DNA of 64,000 nt. Source: Siphonobacter sp. BAB-5405. Its GTDB lineage: Bacteria; Bacteroidota; Bacteroidia; Cytophagales; Spirosomataceae. The notes under the pieces are model-generated. The model was not told where the DNA came from, made no database searches, and saw nothing but the letters and a program-made list of their open reading frames with translations. The position numbers and the translations under genes were made by a program. The first letter of the stretch is position 1. The number at the start of each line of letters is the position of its first letter. The stretch spans positions 1-64,000 of the forward strand of contig NZ_NJAG01000036.1 of assembly GCF_002872335.1 (NCBI RefSeq), in the 5' to 3' direction. This document shows, one piece after another, positions 54,475 to 63,041 of this stretch.

Positions 54475-55419
54475 TTACTTGACGGCGTAGCTGACAAAGG
54501 CAATCTTCCGACTGTCGGGACTCCACGAAGGTACATTGATGGTACCCTGCCCACCGTAAAAAACGGGTGTAATATCCTGAATAGTTTTGGTTTTCAGATT
54601 CATCAGGCGAAGTTTTACGTTTTTGCCGAATAAATGATTCTGTTTTTCATCGGAAGTATACGCGATGTAAACGAGCCACTGATTATCGGGCGAGGGATGA
54701 GGAAACCAGTTGGAATACTGGTCAGAGGTTAACTGCTCGGGATTGGACCCGTCGGGCCGCATCCGCCAAATCTGCATGTGACCCGTGCGGTAGGAATTAA
54801 AATAAATGTATTTGCCATCGCTGGAGTATTCCGGACCGTCGTCGAGTCCCTCCGTATGAGTGAGTCGCTTTTCCAAACCTCCCTCCGTACTTATTGCGTA
54901 AATATCAAAATTGCCGTTTCGTTCGCCGCAGTAAACCAGGGTTTTTCCGTCCGGACTCCAGCCGTGCCAAAAAGAAGGAACTTCCCGAGTGATTTTTCGA
55001 GGTTCCCCGCCCTGAATGGGGAGAATATAAAGGGCCGATTTGTACGATTTAGGCGAGGGGTCCTGTTTATCATTGTGACTGATCGCCAGCCATTTTCGAT
55101 CCGGCGAAATGCCGTGATCGTTATTACACTGGTTGGCAAATCCGGTATTCAGTTCCTGAAGGGTTGGGGACTTCAGGGGAAGCGTAAAGAGTTTCCCTTT
55201 GCTATTGACGATCAGATACTGATCCGGGTGCCAGTTGGGAGCTTCGAGGTGTTTTTGAATCCGGAAGATGGTATCGATTTTCCCCGTACCAATAGCAACG
55301 GTATGAACGAAACTCGTCGTGTCTTTCTGGGCGATACTCTTTACTGATAAAGCCATCAACGAAAGACATAGAAGGGACGTAACAAGTGTCCACTTAGAAG
55401 CTGTGTTTTGCGTTTCCAT
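54475..55419 (-). CDS. TolB-like beta-propeller protein (PD40 repeats)
   Basis: 314 residues. Signal peptide (about 10-31, ALSVKSIAQ) and about five WD40-like PD40 repeats with the typical SPDGK/SPDxxxIAF pattern ([66 protein letters not shown]). The propeller is periplasmic and likely a binding or assembly module; it might also be a lyase-like propeller, but no catalytic site is evident. Upstream partner of the Tat-exported oxidoreductase and divergent from the Nudix regulator. Confidence 0.88.
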   Translation of the reverse strand: METQNTASKWTLVTSLLCLSLMALSVKSIAQKDTTSFVHTVAIGTGKIDTIFRIQKHLEAPNWHPDQYLIVNSKGKLFTLPLKSPTLQELNTGFANQCNNDHGISPDRKWLAISHNDKQDPSPKSYKSALYILPIQGGEPRKITREVPSFWHGWSPDGKTLVYCGERNGNFDIYAISTEGGLEKRLTHTEGLDDGPEYSSDGKYIYFNSYRTGHMQIWRMRPDGSNPEQLTSDQYSNWFPHPSPDNQWLVYIAYTSDEKQNHLFGKNVKLRLMNLKTKTIQDITPVFYGGQGTINVPSWSPDSRKIAFVSYAVK

Positions 55420-55451
55420 AAAAAATAGAGCGGATAAAATAAGAGGTTTCT

Positions 55452-55512
55452 ATCAAAAATGAGTAATTGAATCGTCATCAATCAAAGGAGATAAGGATCA
55501 AAAATGGTAATT
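55452..55512. promoter_or_regulatory. Direct repeat, putative Nudix-regulator operator
   Basis: ATCAAAAATGAGTAATT (55452-55468) and ATCAAAAATGGTAATT (55497-55512) differ by one inserted base and lie 45 bp apart between the divergent TolB-like operon and the Nudix regulator gene. Confidence 0.45.
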
Positions 55513-55567
55513 AAAATGGAAATAATAATACTTTTACAGGTCTATTCATGGGCAGATTTGAAGAACG

Positions 55568-56302
55568 ATGCAAGAATTGGGTGATGAAAAGTATATCTCA
55601 CATTTGTCCATTGACTGTGTGATTTTCGGTTACGAAGCAAAGGCATTGAAAGTACTGATTGCCAAATTCAAGTTTGGGGAAGGCGTGTTTGCATTGCCCG
55701 GCGGTTATGTCCGTAAGACGGAAGGAATCGATCAGGCGGCCAGCCGGATTCTTCGGGAAAGAACGGGACTGACGGATATATACCTGGAACAGTACCGCGT
55801 GTTTGGGGATGAAAACCGTATTATCAAGAGTAAGTACCGGGAAACCATCAAGTCTCAGTTGCAACGATTTGATCACCAGCGATTCGATACTGGAGTAGTG
55901 GAATGGTTGACCAGCCGCTTTATCAGTATTGGCTACTATGCCTTGGTAGATATTACGAAGGTAAATCCGCAATGTGGCGAGTTTGATGAATACCTCGAAT
56001 GGCGAAACATTGAGGACATTCCTGAAATGATTCACGATCACGAAGAAATTCTGGAATACGGATGGCAGGCACTTCGCCAGAACCTGGATCAAAAGCTGAT
56101 TGCCTTTAATCTTCTACCGGAAACCTTTACGATGCGGGAAGTACAGGAGCTTTACGAAGCCGTCTACCATCGCTCGTTTCCCATCAATAACTTCCAGAAA
56201 AAAATCCTGGATCTGGGGGTTCTGGAACGCCTTCACAAAAAGTACACCGGTGCGGCTAATACGGCACCGTATCTTTATCGATTTAAAAAAAGCAGTCAAT
56301 AA
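55568..56302 (+). CDS. NrtR-type Nudix-domain transcriptional regulator
   Basis: 244 residues: N-terminal Nudix fold (about 8-150) and C-terminal winged HTH (about 160-240, FTMREVQELYEAVYHRSFPINNFQKKIL). The Nudix box reads GGYVRKTEGIDQAASRILRE followed by RTGL, so the catalytic RE and EE pairs are RI and ER. This loss is usual in regulators that only bind a ligand. In Bacteroidota relatives regulate sugar catabolism (AraR-type), which fits its divergent orientation to the Tat oxidoreductase/TolB-like operon. Repressor of that operon is the natural hypothesis. Confidence 0.88.
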   Translation: MQELGDEKYISHLSIDCVIFGYEAKALKVLIAKFKFGEGVFALPGGYVRKTEGIDQAASRILRERTGLTDIYLEQYRVFGDENRIIKSKYRETIKSQLQRFDHQRFDTGVVEWLTSRFISIGYYALVDITKVNPQCGEFDEYLEWRNIEDIPEMIHDHEEILEYGWQALRQNLDQKLIAFNLLPETFTMREVQELYEAVYHRSFPINNFQKKILDLGVLERLHKKYTGAANTAPYLYRFKKSSQ

Positions 56303-56421
56303 CAGGTGTTGTATGCATAATAATTAAAAGACTGAAATTAAAAAGGTTACTGTAAAACTGGTAACTTGGCAGAAGCGGGAAGTCGTACCCGTACCTTTTT
56401 CATCCTCTAACATTGAACCTT

Positions 56422-56958
56422 ATGAAATCGAGTTTCTGCTCTGCATTAACACTACTTTTCGTTTTCAGTATTTCATCATTGACTATGGCTCAGGCAGACA
56501 AAAGTCAACGACCCAGCCCACCGGCCACGGCTACGGGAAAAATTGGTACGGCAACCGTAACCATTCAATACAATAGTCCTTCGGTGAAAGGTCGTACTGT
56601 TTGGGGCGAACTGGTTCCCTACGGTAAAGTATGGCGGGCGGGAGCCAACGAGGCCACCACCTTTGAAACGGACCAAGCGATTCAGGTTGGAGGAAAAAGC
56701 CTGCCCGCGGGTAAATACACGCTGTTTGCCATTCCCGAAGAAAAACAGTGGACGTTTATCTTTAACTCACAAACGGGCCAGTGGGGAGTGAAACGGACGG
56801 GGGAAGCGAACCTGGACCGGGCAAATGACGTACTGACCGTGACGGCGAAACCCAAAGCAATGGCCTCTGCCAGTGAACGTCTGATGTATGAAGTGACACC
56901 CCAAGGATTTACCTTGAAATGGGCCACGCTGGAAGTACCGGTTTCTCTGAAAAAGTAA
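56422..56958 (+). CDS. DUF2911-domain protein, exported
   Basis: 178 residues from ATG 56422; signal peptide about 1-24 (TMAQA). The DUF2911 body shows ATVTIQYNSPSVKGRTVWGELVPYGKVWRAGANEATTFE, a block widespread in Bacteroidota; the family function is unknown. It is predicted to be a beta-rich periplasmic protein. Closed by the hairpin at 56970-57004. Confidence 0.9.
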   Translation: MKSSFCSALTLLFVFSISSLTMAQADKSQRPSPPATATGKIGTATVTIQYNSPSVKGRTVWGELVPYGKVWRAGANEATTFETDQAIQVGGKSLPAGKYTLFAIPEEKQWTFIFNSQTGQWGVKRTGEANLDRANDVLTVTAKPKAMASASERLMYEVTPQGFTLKWATLEVPVSLKK

Positions 56959-56969
56959 GCTTCATAACG

Positions 56970-57004
56970 AAGCCGCGGCAGCCCAATGGAGTTTGCCGCG
57001 GCTT
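56970..57004. terminator. 11-bp GC-rich terminator between convergent genes
   Basis: AAGCCGCGGCA pairs exactly with TGCCGCGGCTT around a 13-base loop, 12 bases after the DUF2911 stop and 22 before the SDR stop. Confidence 0.7.
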
Positions 57005-57026
57005 GGCTTTAATTACGGCGGAGAAT

Positions 57027-57788
57027 TTACAGTTGCAGACCTCCCGACACCTCAATCCGTTGAGCATTGACCCACTTGGCTTCGGGTGTACACAGAAAAG
57101 CAACGACACCGCCAATGTCTTCGGGCTGACCGATCCGGGGAATCGCAGTAACACTTTTCAGGTGCTCTTGTAGTTGCGGGGTATTTTTAAGTCGCCCGCC
57201 GCTGAAGTCCGTCGCAATGGCTCCCGGAGCCACCACATTGACATTGATTCCTCTGGGACCCAGCTCTTTTGCCAAGTAACGGGTCAGTACTTCAATACCC
57301 GCTTTCATACTGGCATACGTGGCAGAGCCCGGGAAGGTCAGGCGAGTTAAACCCGTCGAAATATTGACAATACCGCCGTTATCATTGAGGAAGGGCAGGA
57401 GTTTTTGCGTTAAGAAAAATACGCCCTTAAAGTGGATATTGAGAAGGGTATCGAATTGATCTTCTGTAGTTTCGGCGAAGCTGGGAATGACCAGATTCAT
57501 ACCGGCGTTGTTGACCAGAAAATCAAATTTGTCTTTAGCGAAAGTTTCTTGCAGAGTTGTTTGTAGGGCCGAGACAAACGTACCCAATTCGCTAATCGCT
57601 CCGACATTAAAAGGTAAGACAGCGGCTTTTTGCCCCAATGTCTCGATCTCAGCGGCTACGGATACTGCTTTTTCCGGCTGGGTATGGTAGGTAAGGATAA
57701 CATCTATTCCTTTTTGGGCCATGCGAAGAGCCATATCCCGACCGAGTCCGCGACTTCCGCCCGTAACGAGTGCAATTTTGCGTGTCAT
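57027..57788 (-). CDS. SDR-family oxidoreductase (3-oxoacyl-ACP reductase-like)
   Basis: 253-residue classical SDR: cofactor motif TGGSRGLG at residues 9-16, NNAGMN, catalytic Ser/Tyr/Lys with YASMK, PGAIATDFSGG and the C-terminal VSGGLQL. It is downstream of an AraC gene on the same strand (91-base gap), as in the other regulator-oxidoreductase pairs of this window. Substrate unknown. Confidence 0.9.
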   Translation of the reverse strand: MTRKIALVTGGSRGLGRDMALRMAQKGIDVILTYHTQPEKAVSVAAEIETLGQKAAVLPFNVGAISELGTFVSALQTTLQETFAKDKFDFLVNNAGMNLVIPSFAETTEDQFDTLLNIHFKGVFFLTQKLLPFLNDNGGIVNISTGLTRLTFPGSATYASMKAGIEVLTRYLAKELGPRGINVNVVAPGAIATDFSGGRLKNTPQLQEHLKSVTAIPRIGQPEDIGGVVAFLCTPEAKWVNAQRIEVSGGLQL

Positions 57789-57879
57789 AGCGTATGAAAA
57801 GTTAGACTACAAAGGTGATAGGTTGACCTATGACGCCTTTGTAAACATCAAACCGATGTTTGCGAAATTCAAACGCTAC

Positions 57880-58809
57880 TCATTTTCGAAAACTTACCGG
57901 AGACCAAGATGTTTGCTTTCGAAAGAAATTGGAAAAATGGGCCACTTCTTCAAATCCCAGACCATAGGCAATCTCTGAGATATTCCAATCCGTGTGTTTC
58001 AACAAGCGTTTAGCTTCCTGGATAAGTCGCTGGCTAATCAGATCCGTAGTTGTTTTGCCCGTCGTGGTTTTCAACGCCCGGTTAAGTGAATTAACGTGGA
58101 TGGATAGACGATCGGCAAAGTCCTTGGCCGTTCGTAGGGTGAGGGGCTGGTGGGGGGATTCAATGGGGAACTGCCGTTCGAGTAATTCCACAAACAGCGA
58201 AGAGGTCCGAGCGGTACTCGTATGACGGGCCGCCGTAAGGGGTTGAAGCTTTTGCCCCCGATGGATAAGTTCCAGTAAATACGCCCGGATCAGATCGTAC
58301 TTATAGCGATAATCCGAAGCAAGCTCCTGATGCATCTTTCTGAAAATCAGCTCTATCTGCATGGATTCTTCTTTGGAAAGCTGAAAAACGGGGTACGCAC
58401 CGGCTTGAAAAATGGGTAACTCGTCGAGCACTACGCCGCCTTGGGTCGCTAACAAAAATTCTTCGGTAAAGACGCAGAAGTACCCGGCTTGTTCCAAATC
58501 CTGTGGCAACCAGTGATAGGGTATTTTGGGCGTGGCGAACAACAAAGCACTGCTTTCAATTTCAATGGTTTTATCCGCGTACTCGGCCTGATTGCGTCCC
58601 TGGATGAAGCTTATTTTGTAATACGACCGGCGATTGTAAGGCATCGCCACTTGCCCCGTCTCCCGAAACGTTTGAAATACTTCGTGTATACTGAAGACAT
58701 TGAAATGTCCGATTTCTTTTGAAATACCCGGGGGTAAAAAGGCTTCTGCGTTACGTTGGCCCGAAGTAGCTACGGCCTGATAGAATTCGTCGAGGGTACG
58801 CGTTTTCAT
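57880..58809 (-). CDS. AraC-family transcriptional regulator
   Basis: 309 residues from ATG 58809 (MKTRTLDEFYQAV); eight upstream codons are probably not translated. Cupin-like N-terminal domain (about 30-190, YKISFIQGRNQAEYADKTIEIESSALLFATP) and double HTH (about 210-308; TAKDFADRLSIHVNSLNRALKTTTG, WNISEIAYGLGFEEVAHFSNFFRKQT). Immediately upstream of, and co-directional with, the SDR gene it may control. Confidence 0.9.
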   Translation of the reverse strand: MKTRTLDEFYQAVATSGQRNAEAFLPPGISKEIGHFNVFSIHEVFQTFRETGQVAMPYNRRSYYKISFIQGRNQAEYADKTIEIESSALLFATPKIPYHWLPQDLEQAGYFCVFTEEFLLATQGGVVLDELPIFQAGAYPVFQLSKEESMQIELIFRKMHQELASDYRYKYDLIRAYLLELIHRGQKLQPLTAARHTSTARTSSLFVELLERQFPIESPHQPLTLRTAKDFADRLSIHVNSLNRALKTTTGKTTTDLISQRLIQEAKRLLKHTDWNISEIAYGLGFEEVAHFSNFFRKQTSWSPVSFRK

Positions 58810-59118
58810 AAATGACCTGATTACTATCATCAAATGTACACGAAAATTTCAGGGTGTAGGCCCGTTTGATCCGAACCCATGAGACGCCTGTGTGTTTAAG
58901 TACGGACAAGCCGTTCGTAACGACGTATAGGACCAACTTTATCAGGTCGGATAGATGTACAAATAAAAAGGGGAATACCCAGCCCGTTTAGCGTCTGTAA
59001 TTCCCGTAATAAGTGTATACTTGCACTGTCGCTATTCCCTGTAAAACCTCCCGCTAATGGTTTACAGACGTATTTCTATCTTTTCCCTTGAATCCTCACC
59101 GCGAATTCTAACCCCGTT
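58810..59118. other. Divergent intergenic region, no gene seen
   Basis: 309 bases between the AraC gene (minus) and the GT-C-like gene (plus). A TATACTTG sequence at 59016-59023 is one mismatch from TAnnTTTG and could serve the plus-strand gene; no other signal seen. Confidence 0.45.
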
Positions 59119-60624
59119 ATGTCCACGCCAAGAGCAAACTATGCCCTATTCGTTACCTATGCCTTTTTCATGAGTTGCAGCTTATGGCAGCACGAAATGT
59201 GGCGGGATGAATTACAGGCCTGGGGCATTGTAGCCAGTACGGACAACCTACTCGATTTGGCCTTTAATGCCCGCTACGAAGGCCATCCCTTACTCTGGTT
59301 TATCCTCCTATGGCCCTTTGCCCAACTCTTCGATCACCCCGGTGTGATGCAGGTGCTTCATGGGGCCCTGGCCCTGGGCAGTGCTTACCTGATTATCTTC
59401 AAAAGTCCGTTCCGGTTTTTTGAAAAAGCCCTTATTCTGTTCAGTTACTACTTCATTTACGAATACGTAACCATTAGCCGAAACTACCAGATTGGTGTAC
59501 TCATTATTTGTGGGATCTGTGTACTTTGGCGGAATCCCCAGAAAAACCTGCTGGCAATCAGTGGTTTATTGTTTCTTTTATTTCAAACCAATGTTTTCGC
59601 ATTTCTGGTAGGTTTGGGACTAGCCGTGGGCTTACTGGCCGAGGAGGTCAATGCCCGTCGAATCTGGCCGTTGCGGACTACATCCCTGATGGCAGCTGGT
59701 CTGATTCTGGCGGGTATTGTGGGGACGGCTCAGTCGCTGCCACCCGCAGACTCCGGTTTTTTAAATCAGTGGACGCGTGGGTTTAACCCCGGCATCTTTT
59801 TCTTCGCGGCCGCGGGGATGGCTCATGGTTTTCTCCCCATCAGCAGTTTCTCCGAATATCATTTCTGGAATTTTTCGCTGTTTCCGTTTGGATTAGGTGT
59901 GAAACTGGCCCTGGGTTTGGCTCTGGCCGTACTTGCGGTATTTTCGAAACCTAAAACTTCCGTGGCTCTGCTTATACTCGTGGCCAGTGTTTTCTTCATT
60001 TTCGTGTTCACCTACGAAAAGCCTCGGGGACTTTTTCGCCACTTTGGTCATTATACGCTGGCTCTAATTGCCGCGTACTGGATTGATGGCACTAAGCGGT
60101 CGTCCCGGCCCGTTTTTACCTTGGGCTACTTTGGCGTTGCTATTCTGTTGCTTCAGGTATTGGCGGGAATGAATGCCTGGTACCGTGATCTGCGGTACCC
60201 CTTTTCCAGAGCCGAGGATATGGCCTCGTACCTTCAGAAACACTACCCCGCTCATACGTCGGTAGCGGGGGCTTTTCAGGAATATATGACTCCTTTGCAG
60301 TGGTTTTTGGGCAGACCCGTTTATGGTCTGGATGTACAGCAGGAGCGTCCTTACGTGTTGTGGAGCAAGAGTCACTGGAATGACACCCTGAATAACCAGC
60401 CCGATTCCCTAACCTACCAACGCTTTGTTAGCTATCAGCGAAGTCATCCAGCATCGGTACTGGTCATGGCCTACCATCGCCCGAACCATCCCGAAGAAGG
60501 GCAGCAGGATACCCTTCGCTCAACGGAAGGTACCTACGTATTCACTTGTCTGAAAAAATTCGACGGCTCCATTACCGACGAAGACTATTACCTGTTCAAT
60601 GCCCGAAAAATTGCCTCCCGGTAA
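59119..60624 (+). CDS. Multi-pass membrane protein, GT-C-glycosyltransferase-like
   Basis: 501 residues with about 9-10 membrane helices over residues 8-355 and a soluble C-terminal domain (about 360-501). A short first loop contains the acidic MWRDELQAW motif, and EGHPLLWFILLW follows, resembling the D/E catalytic loop and next helix of GT-C enzymes (PMT/ArnT class) that use lipid-linked sugars. Sequence similarity is otherwise low, and no lipid-carrier partner gene is near; it remains a tentative call. Single gene. Confidence 0.7.
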   Translation: MSTPRANYALFVTYAFFMSCSLWQHEMWRDELQAWGIVASTDNLLDLAFNARYEGHPLLWFILLWPFAQLFDHPGVMQVLHGALALGSAYLIIFKSPFRFFEKALILFSYYFIYEYVTISRNYQIGVLIICGICVLWRNPQKNLLAISGLLFLLFQTNVFAFLVGLGLAVGLLAEEVNARRIWPLRTTSLMAAGLILAGIVGTAQSLPPADSGFLNQWTRGFNPGIFFFAAAGMAHGFLPISSFSEYHFWNFSLFPFGLGVKLALGLALAVLAVFSKPKTSVALLILVASVFFIFVFTYEKPRGLFRHFGHYTLALIAAYWIDGTKRSSRPVFTLGYFGVAILLLQVLAGMNAWYRDLRYPFSRAEDMASYLQKHYPAHTSVAGAFQEYMTPLQWFLGRPVYGLDVQQERPYVLWSKSHWNDTLNNQPDSLTYQRFVSYQRSHPASVLVMAYHRPNHPEEGQQDTLRSTEGTYVFTCLKKFDGSITDEDYYLFNARKIASR

Positions 60625-60711
60625 ACGCAGACGGGGGACTCGTTGAAGTCCTGAATGATTGAGTGGAAAAGATGAAGTTTTTATTGAACCATGATAGAGT
60701 ACGTAATTCTG

Positions 60712-60739
60712 TTGAGATGCTACTATTATTATACTTTTA
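60712..60739 (+). promoter_or_regulatory. Promoter-like element of a small ORF
   Basis: TTG, 17 bases, TACTTTTA (one mismatch to TAnnTTTG), ending 8 bases before the ATG at 60748. Confidence 0.3.
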
Positions 60740-60747
60740 ATTGCGAA

Positions 60748-60843
60748 ATGAGCTGGGAAACGAAGCGGATTGCCCGTCGGTTACGGCAAGGTTTTCGGTC
60801 AGCCCGCCGCTTCATTCAGCCCGTCGAACCCTATGCCTTTTAG
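60748..60843 (+). CDS. Candidate 31-residue basic peptide
   Basis: ATG to TAG open frame reading MSWETKRIARRLRQGF then RSARRFIQPVEPYAF. Eight basic and two acidic residues give a strong positive charge in a possible amphipathic helix (about 4-24). The codons are GC-richer than the flanks, and a promoter-like sequence sits just upstream. It might be a real small gene or a fragment of a decayed one; similarity to known peptides is not apparent. Confidence 0.35.
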   Translation: MSWETKRIARRLRQGFRSARRFIQPVEPYAF

Positions 60844-61130
60844 CACCATCGTTGCGTGTTTTCTGCATTTAAATTGTTGAACACAGGTCAGTAGCGAGGC
60901 TGTAATCGTTGAGATTAAAATGATGCGGAAACTATAAAAGGCGGTCGTTTGTAAAATACTATTGATCAGATCAACCTTATTCATAGAACAACGTTTGGAT
61001 AAATTGTAGCTTCTGATTGCAGAAAGATTAAGAGAAAATTGACAAAAAATATAGAGATTAAAAAAACACAGTTCTTTAACTTAAGACTTTAAACATCATA
61101 CATTAAACTATCCTTCCCCTCATTCAAACA

Positions 61131-62843
61131 ATGTCCAAAGCTCTATTCATCTTCTTCATAACAGGATTAGTTCTGATTAGCCGCCATGTGTACAGTCAGG
61201 TTCCTCATCTGGCGGGCGATGTTTATGTGTCGCTGGAGCAGGGGACGATAAAGGCCGACTTGACCGTCTCCAATCTTCCTGAAACCAGCAATTATTCCCT
61301 TCAACTGAACAGCGGATTGAATGTACAGTTCTTTCGGGATAGCAGGGACCGGTTTTCGTATGCCACTGAACGCGAATACAAACCAGAGAAATCGTACGAA
61401 AGTTTTCAATACTGGTTTCCCGGCACTGATCGTAAAAGCCGCTATTTACCTGATCAGTTCAAAGTCAGTTACGTAGGAGCCTTTCCCGTGTACGCGGATT
61501 CAAAAAAGCGAAGCGAATGGGGCGACTGGAAGGGAAATATCGCCCTGAACGGAAAAACAATTCGGGCCACTGAACAATCGGCCTGGTACCCCATCCTGTA
61601 TAACATCGCAGAAGATAAAACCTACACCAGCGTAACCTACGATCTGACCATTCATGTACCGGGAGCCAGGGCGATTTACCTCAACGGCCAGCCACCCCGG
61701 CAGGGTTCGGTGGCCCATTTTACATCGGATCGCCCTTTTCCGCTGTTGCTGTTTGCCGGCGATTTTGACTTTAAAAAAGAGCAAAATACGTACCTCGTCA
61801 ACACGACCCTGAGTCAGATGCAGGCTCAGGTACTGGATGGCTGGTTTACCCGCATTAAAGACTACTATCAGAATCATCTGGATATTCCTTACGGAGTCGA
61901 TGTAACTTTGCTGGCCAGTACGCCCGTTTCCCAGCGGAATGAGTGGATGTTTGTTACGTATCCCACCATTGCTTCCGTTAGCCCCAGGGATTGGTTAAAT
62001 ACGCTGGTCAATCCGAATACACAAACCCTCTCGGATTCCAGTTCTATTTCTTTCATTGCTCACGAATTGGGGCATTACTACGTTGGCACTGTTTTTCAAC
62101 CCAATTCGACGTTGTACTGGGCTTTTCTGGAGGGCGTAACGGAATACATTTCCTTGCAAGCCGTCCGTGATCTGGTAGGAAAAAATTACTACGATCGAAA
62201 AATCAAACAATACATGGCTGCCAGCCGGAAATTGCAAAATTTCAAAGGTTTATCGGAAATTACCAGTCCGGGCGAAATCAATGAAACGTATCGCTACCAG
62301 TATATTCCGCTGTTACTCACGGAACTGGAAACCAAAATTGGACGGCCTCAGGTGTGGAAATGGCTTCGAAGTGTCCTGCAAACGGAAAAACCGCTTACCA
62401 ACTATGCCTTCTTCAAAGAAAGCCTGTTGCAAAGCGGAGTAGATGAACGAACATTCGCGGATTTCGAGCGTGAATACCTGCGTTCGTCGGCGGGCTTACC
62501 CAATCTGCTGGCTGCATTCCAGTCTTATGAGAGTTCTATCCAGCCGAATTCTGCTAGTAACCATGCCTATTATTGGGCAGTAACCCGGCAACAGCACACC
62601 CCCCATGCAGAAACGAAACCCCAGGCTTTCTATACCGACATCAAGCGGATCAACGCGGGTGAAGACCTGAAAAAAGTAAGTCAGCAGTATTTTGACTTTG
62701 CCAGAGGTCAGTGCTCCGGTCCCGATGAATGCTTTAGTGACTTTAACACCTACGAAACCTTGGAGCAAGCTCAGGAGGCCCGAAAAAACTGGTTAAATCG
62801 GCTATCGGCCACGCATGAACTGAAAGCGGTTCACTTTAAATGA
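61131..62843 (+). CDS. Exported gluzincin metallopeptidase-like protein (M1-related)
   Basis: 570 residues with a signal peptide (1-22, SRHVYSQ). A beta-rich N-terminal domain (about 25-215) resembles the M1 N-terminal saddle. Zinc-binding HELGH at residues 311-315 is followed by Glu334 in FLEGVTEY exactly 18 residues later, the H-E-x2-H-x18-E arrangement of M1 gluzincins. A helical C-terminal domain follows. The aminopeptidase motif GAMEN is not found, the expected region reading NEWMFVTYPTIAS, so substrate recognition through a free N-terminus is doubtful. Single gene. Confidence 0.8.
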   Translation: MSKALFIFFITGLVLISRHVYSQVPHLAGDVYVSLEQGTIKADLTVSNLPETSNYSLQLNSGLNVQFFRDSRDRFSYATEREYKPEKSYESFQYWFPGTDRKSRYLPDQFKVSYVGAFPVYADSKKRSEWGDWKGNIALNGKTIRATEQSAWYPILYNIAEDKTYTSVTYDLTIHVPGARAIYLNGQPPRQGSVAHFTSDRPFPLLLFAGDFDFKKEQNTYLVNTTLSQMQAQVLDGWFTRIKDYYQNHLDIPYGVDVTLLASTPVSQRNEWMFVTYPTIASVSPRDWLNTLVNPNTQTLSDSSSISFIAHELGHYYVGTVFQPNSTLYWAFLEGVTEYISLQAVRDLVGKNYYDRKIKQYMAASRKLQNFKGLSEITSPGEINETYRYQYIPLLLTELETKIGRPQVWKWLRSVLQTEKPLTNYAFFKESLLQSGVDERTFADFEREYLRSSAGLPNLLAAFQSYESSIQPNSASNHAYYWAVTRQQHTPHAETKPQAFYTDIKRINAGEDLKKVSQQYFDFARGQCSGPDECFSDFNTYETLEQAQEARKNWLNRLSATHELKAVHFK

Positions 62844-63006
62844 TCTTACGTACGAAAGCCTTGACCAGCAGTGGCACCCGGGTTAATGGCTGGACGTAGT
62901 AGGGGCCGCCGACTGGACCAACAGAGGTTTATTTACTGGAAAAGCAAAGCGGTTGTTTCGAACGGGAAGCGTAGATGGCCCTTCTATTTTCATCAGGTAC
63001 AAAAAA

Positions 63007-63031
63007 AAGGGGTAGAACAAGTCTACCCCTT
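63007..63031 (-). terminator. Rho-independent terminator of the surface-protein gene
   Basis: AAGGGGTAGA pairs with TCTACCCCTT around loop ACAAG; on the minus strand it runs into a T8 tract, 10 bases after the stop codon of the type IX-secreted protein gene. Confidence 0.92.
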
Positions 63032-63041
63032 ACAAACCGAG

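Larger units (their letters stand above)
60625..61130. other. AT-rich intergenic region, possible small peptide gene
   Basis: 506 bases. Except for the small open frame at 60748-60843 and its promoter-like upstream element, it contains AT-rich DNA (60985-61130 especially) that should hold the promoter of the metallopeptidase-like gene. Confidence 0.5.

Noticed and set aside
54778-55347. 189-codon open frame on the plus strand
   Set aside because: Lies wholly antisense to the TolB-like gene, whose beta-propeller repeats and signal peptide are clear; the antisense translation has no domain character.
60799-60984. 61-codon minus-strand open frame with one hydrophobic segment
   Set aside because: No promoter-like element found, poor coding character, and it overlaps the better-supported small plus-strand frame in antisense.
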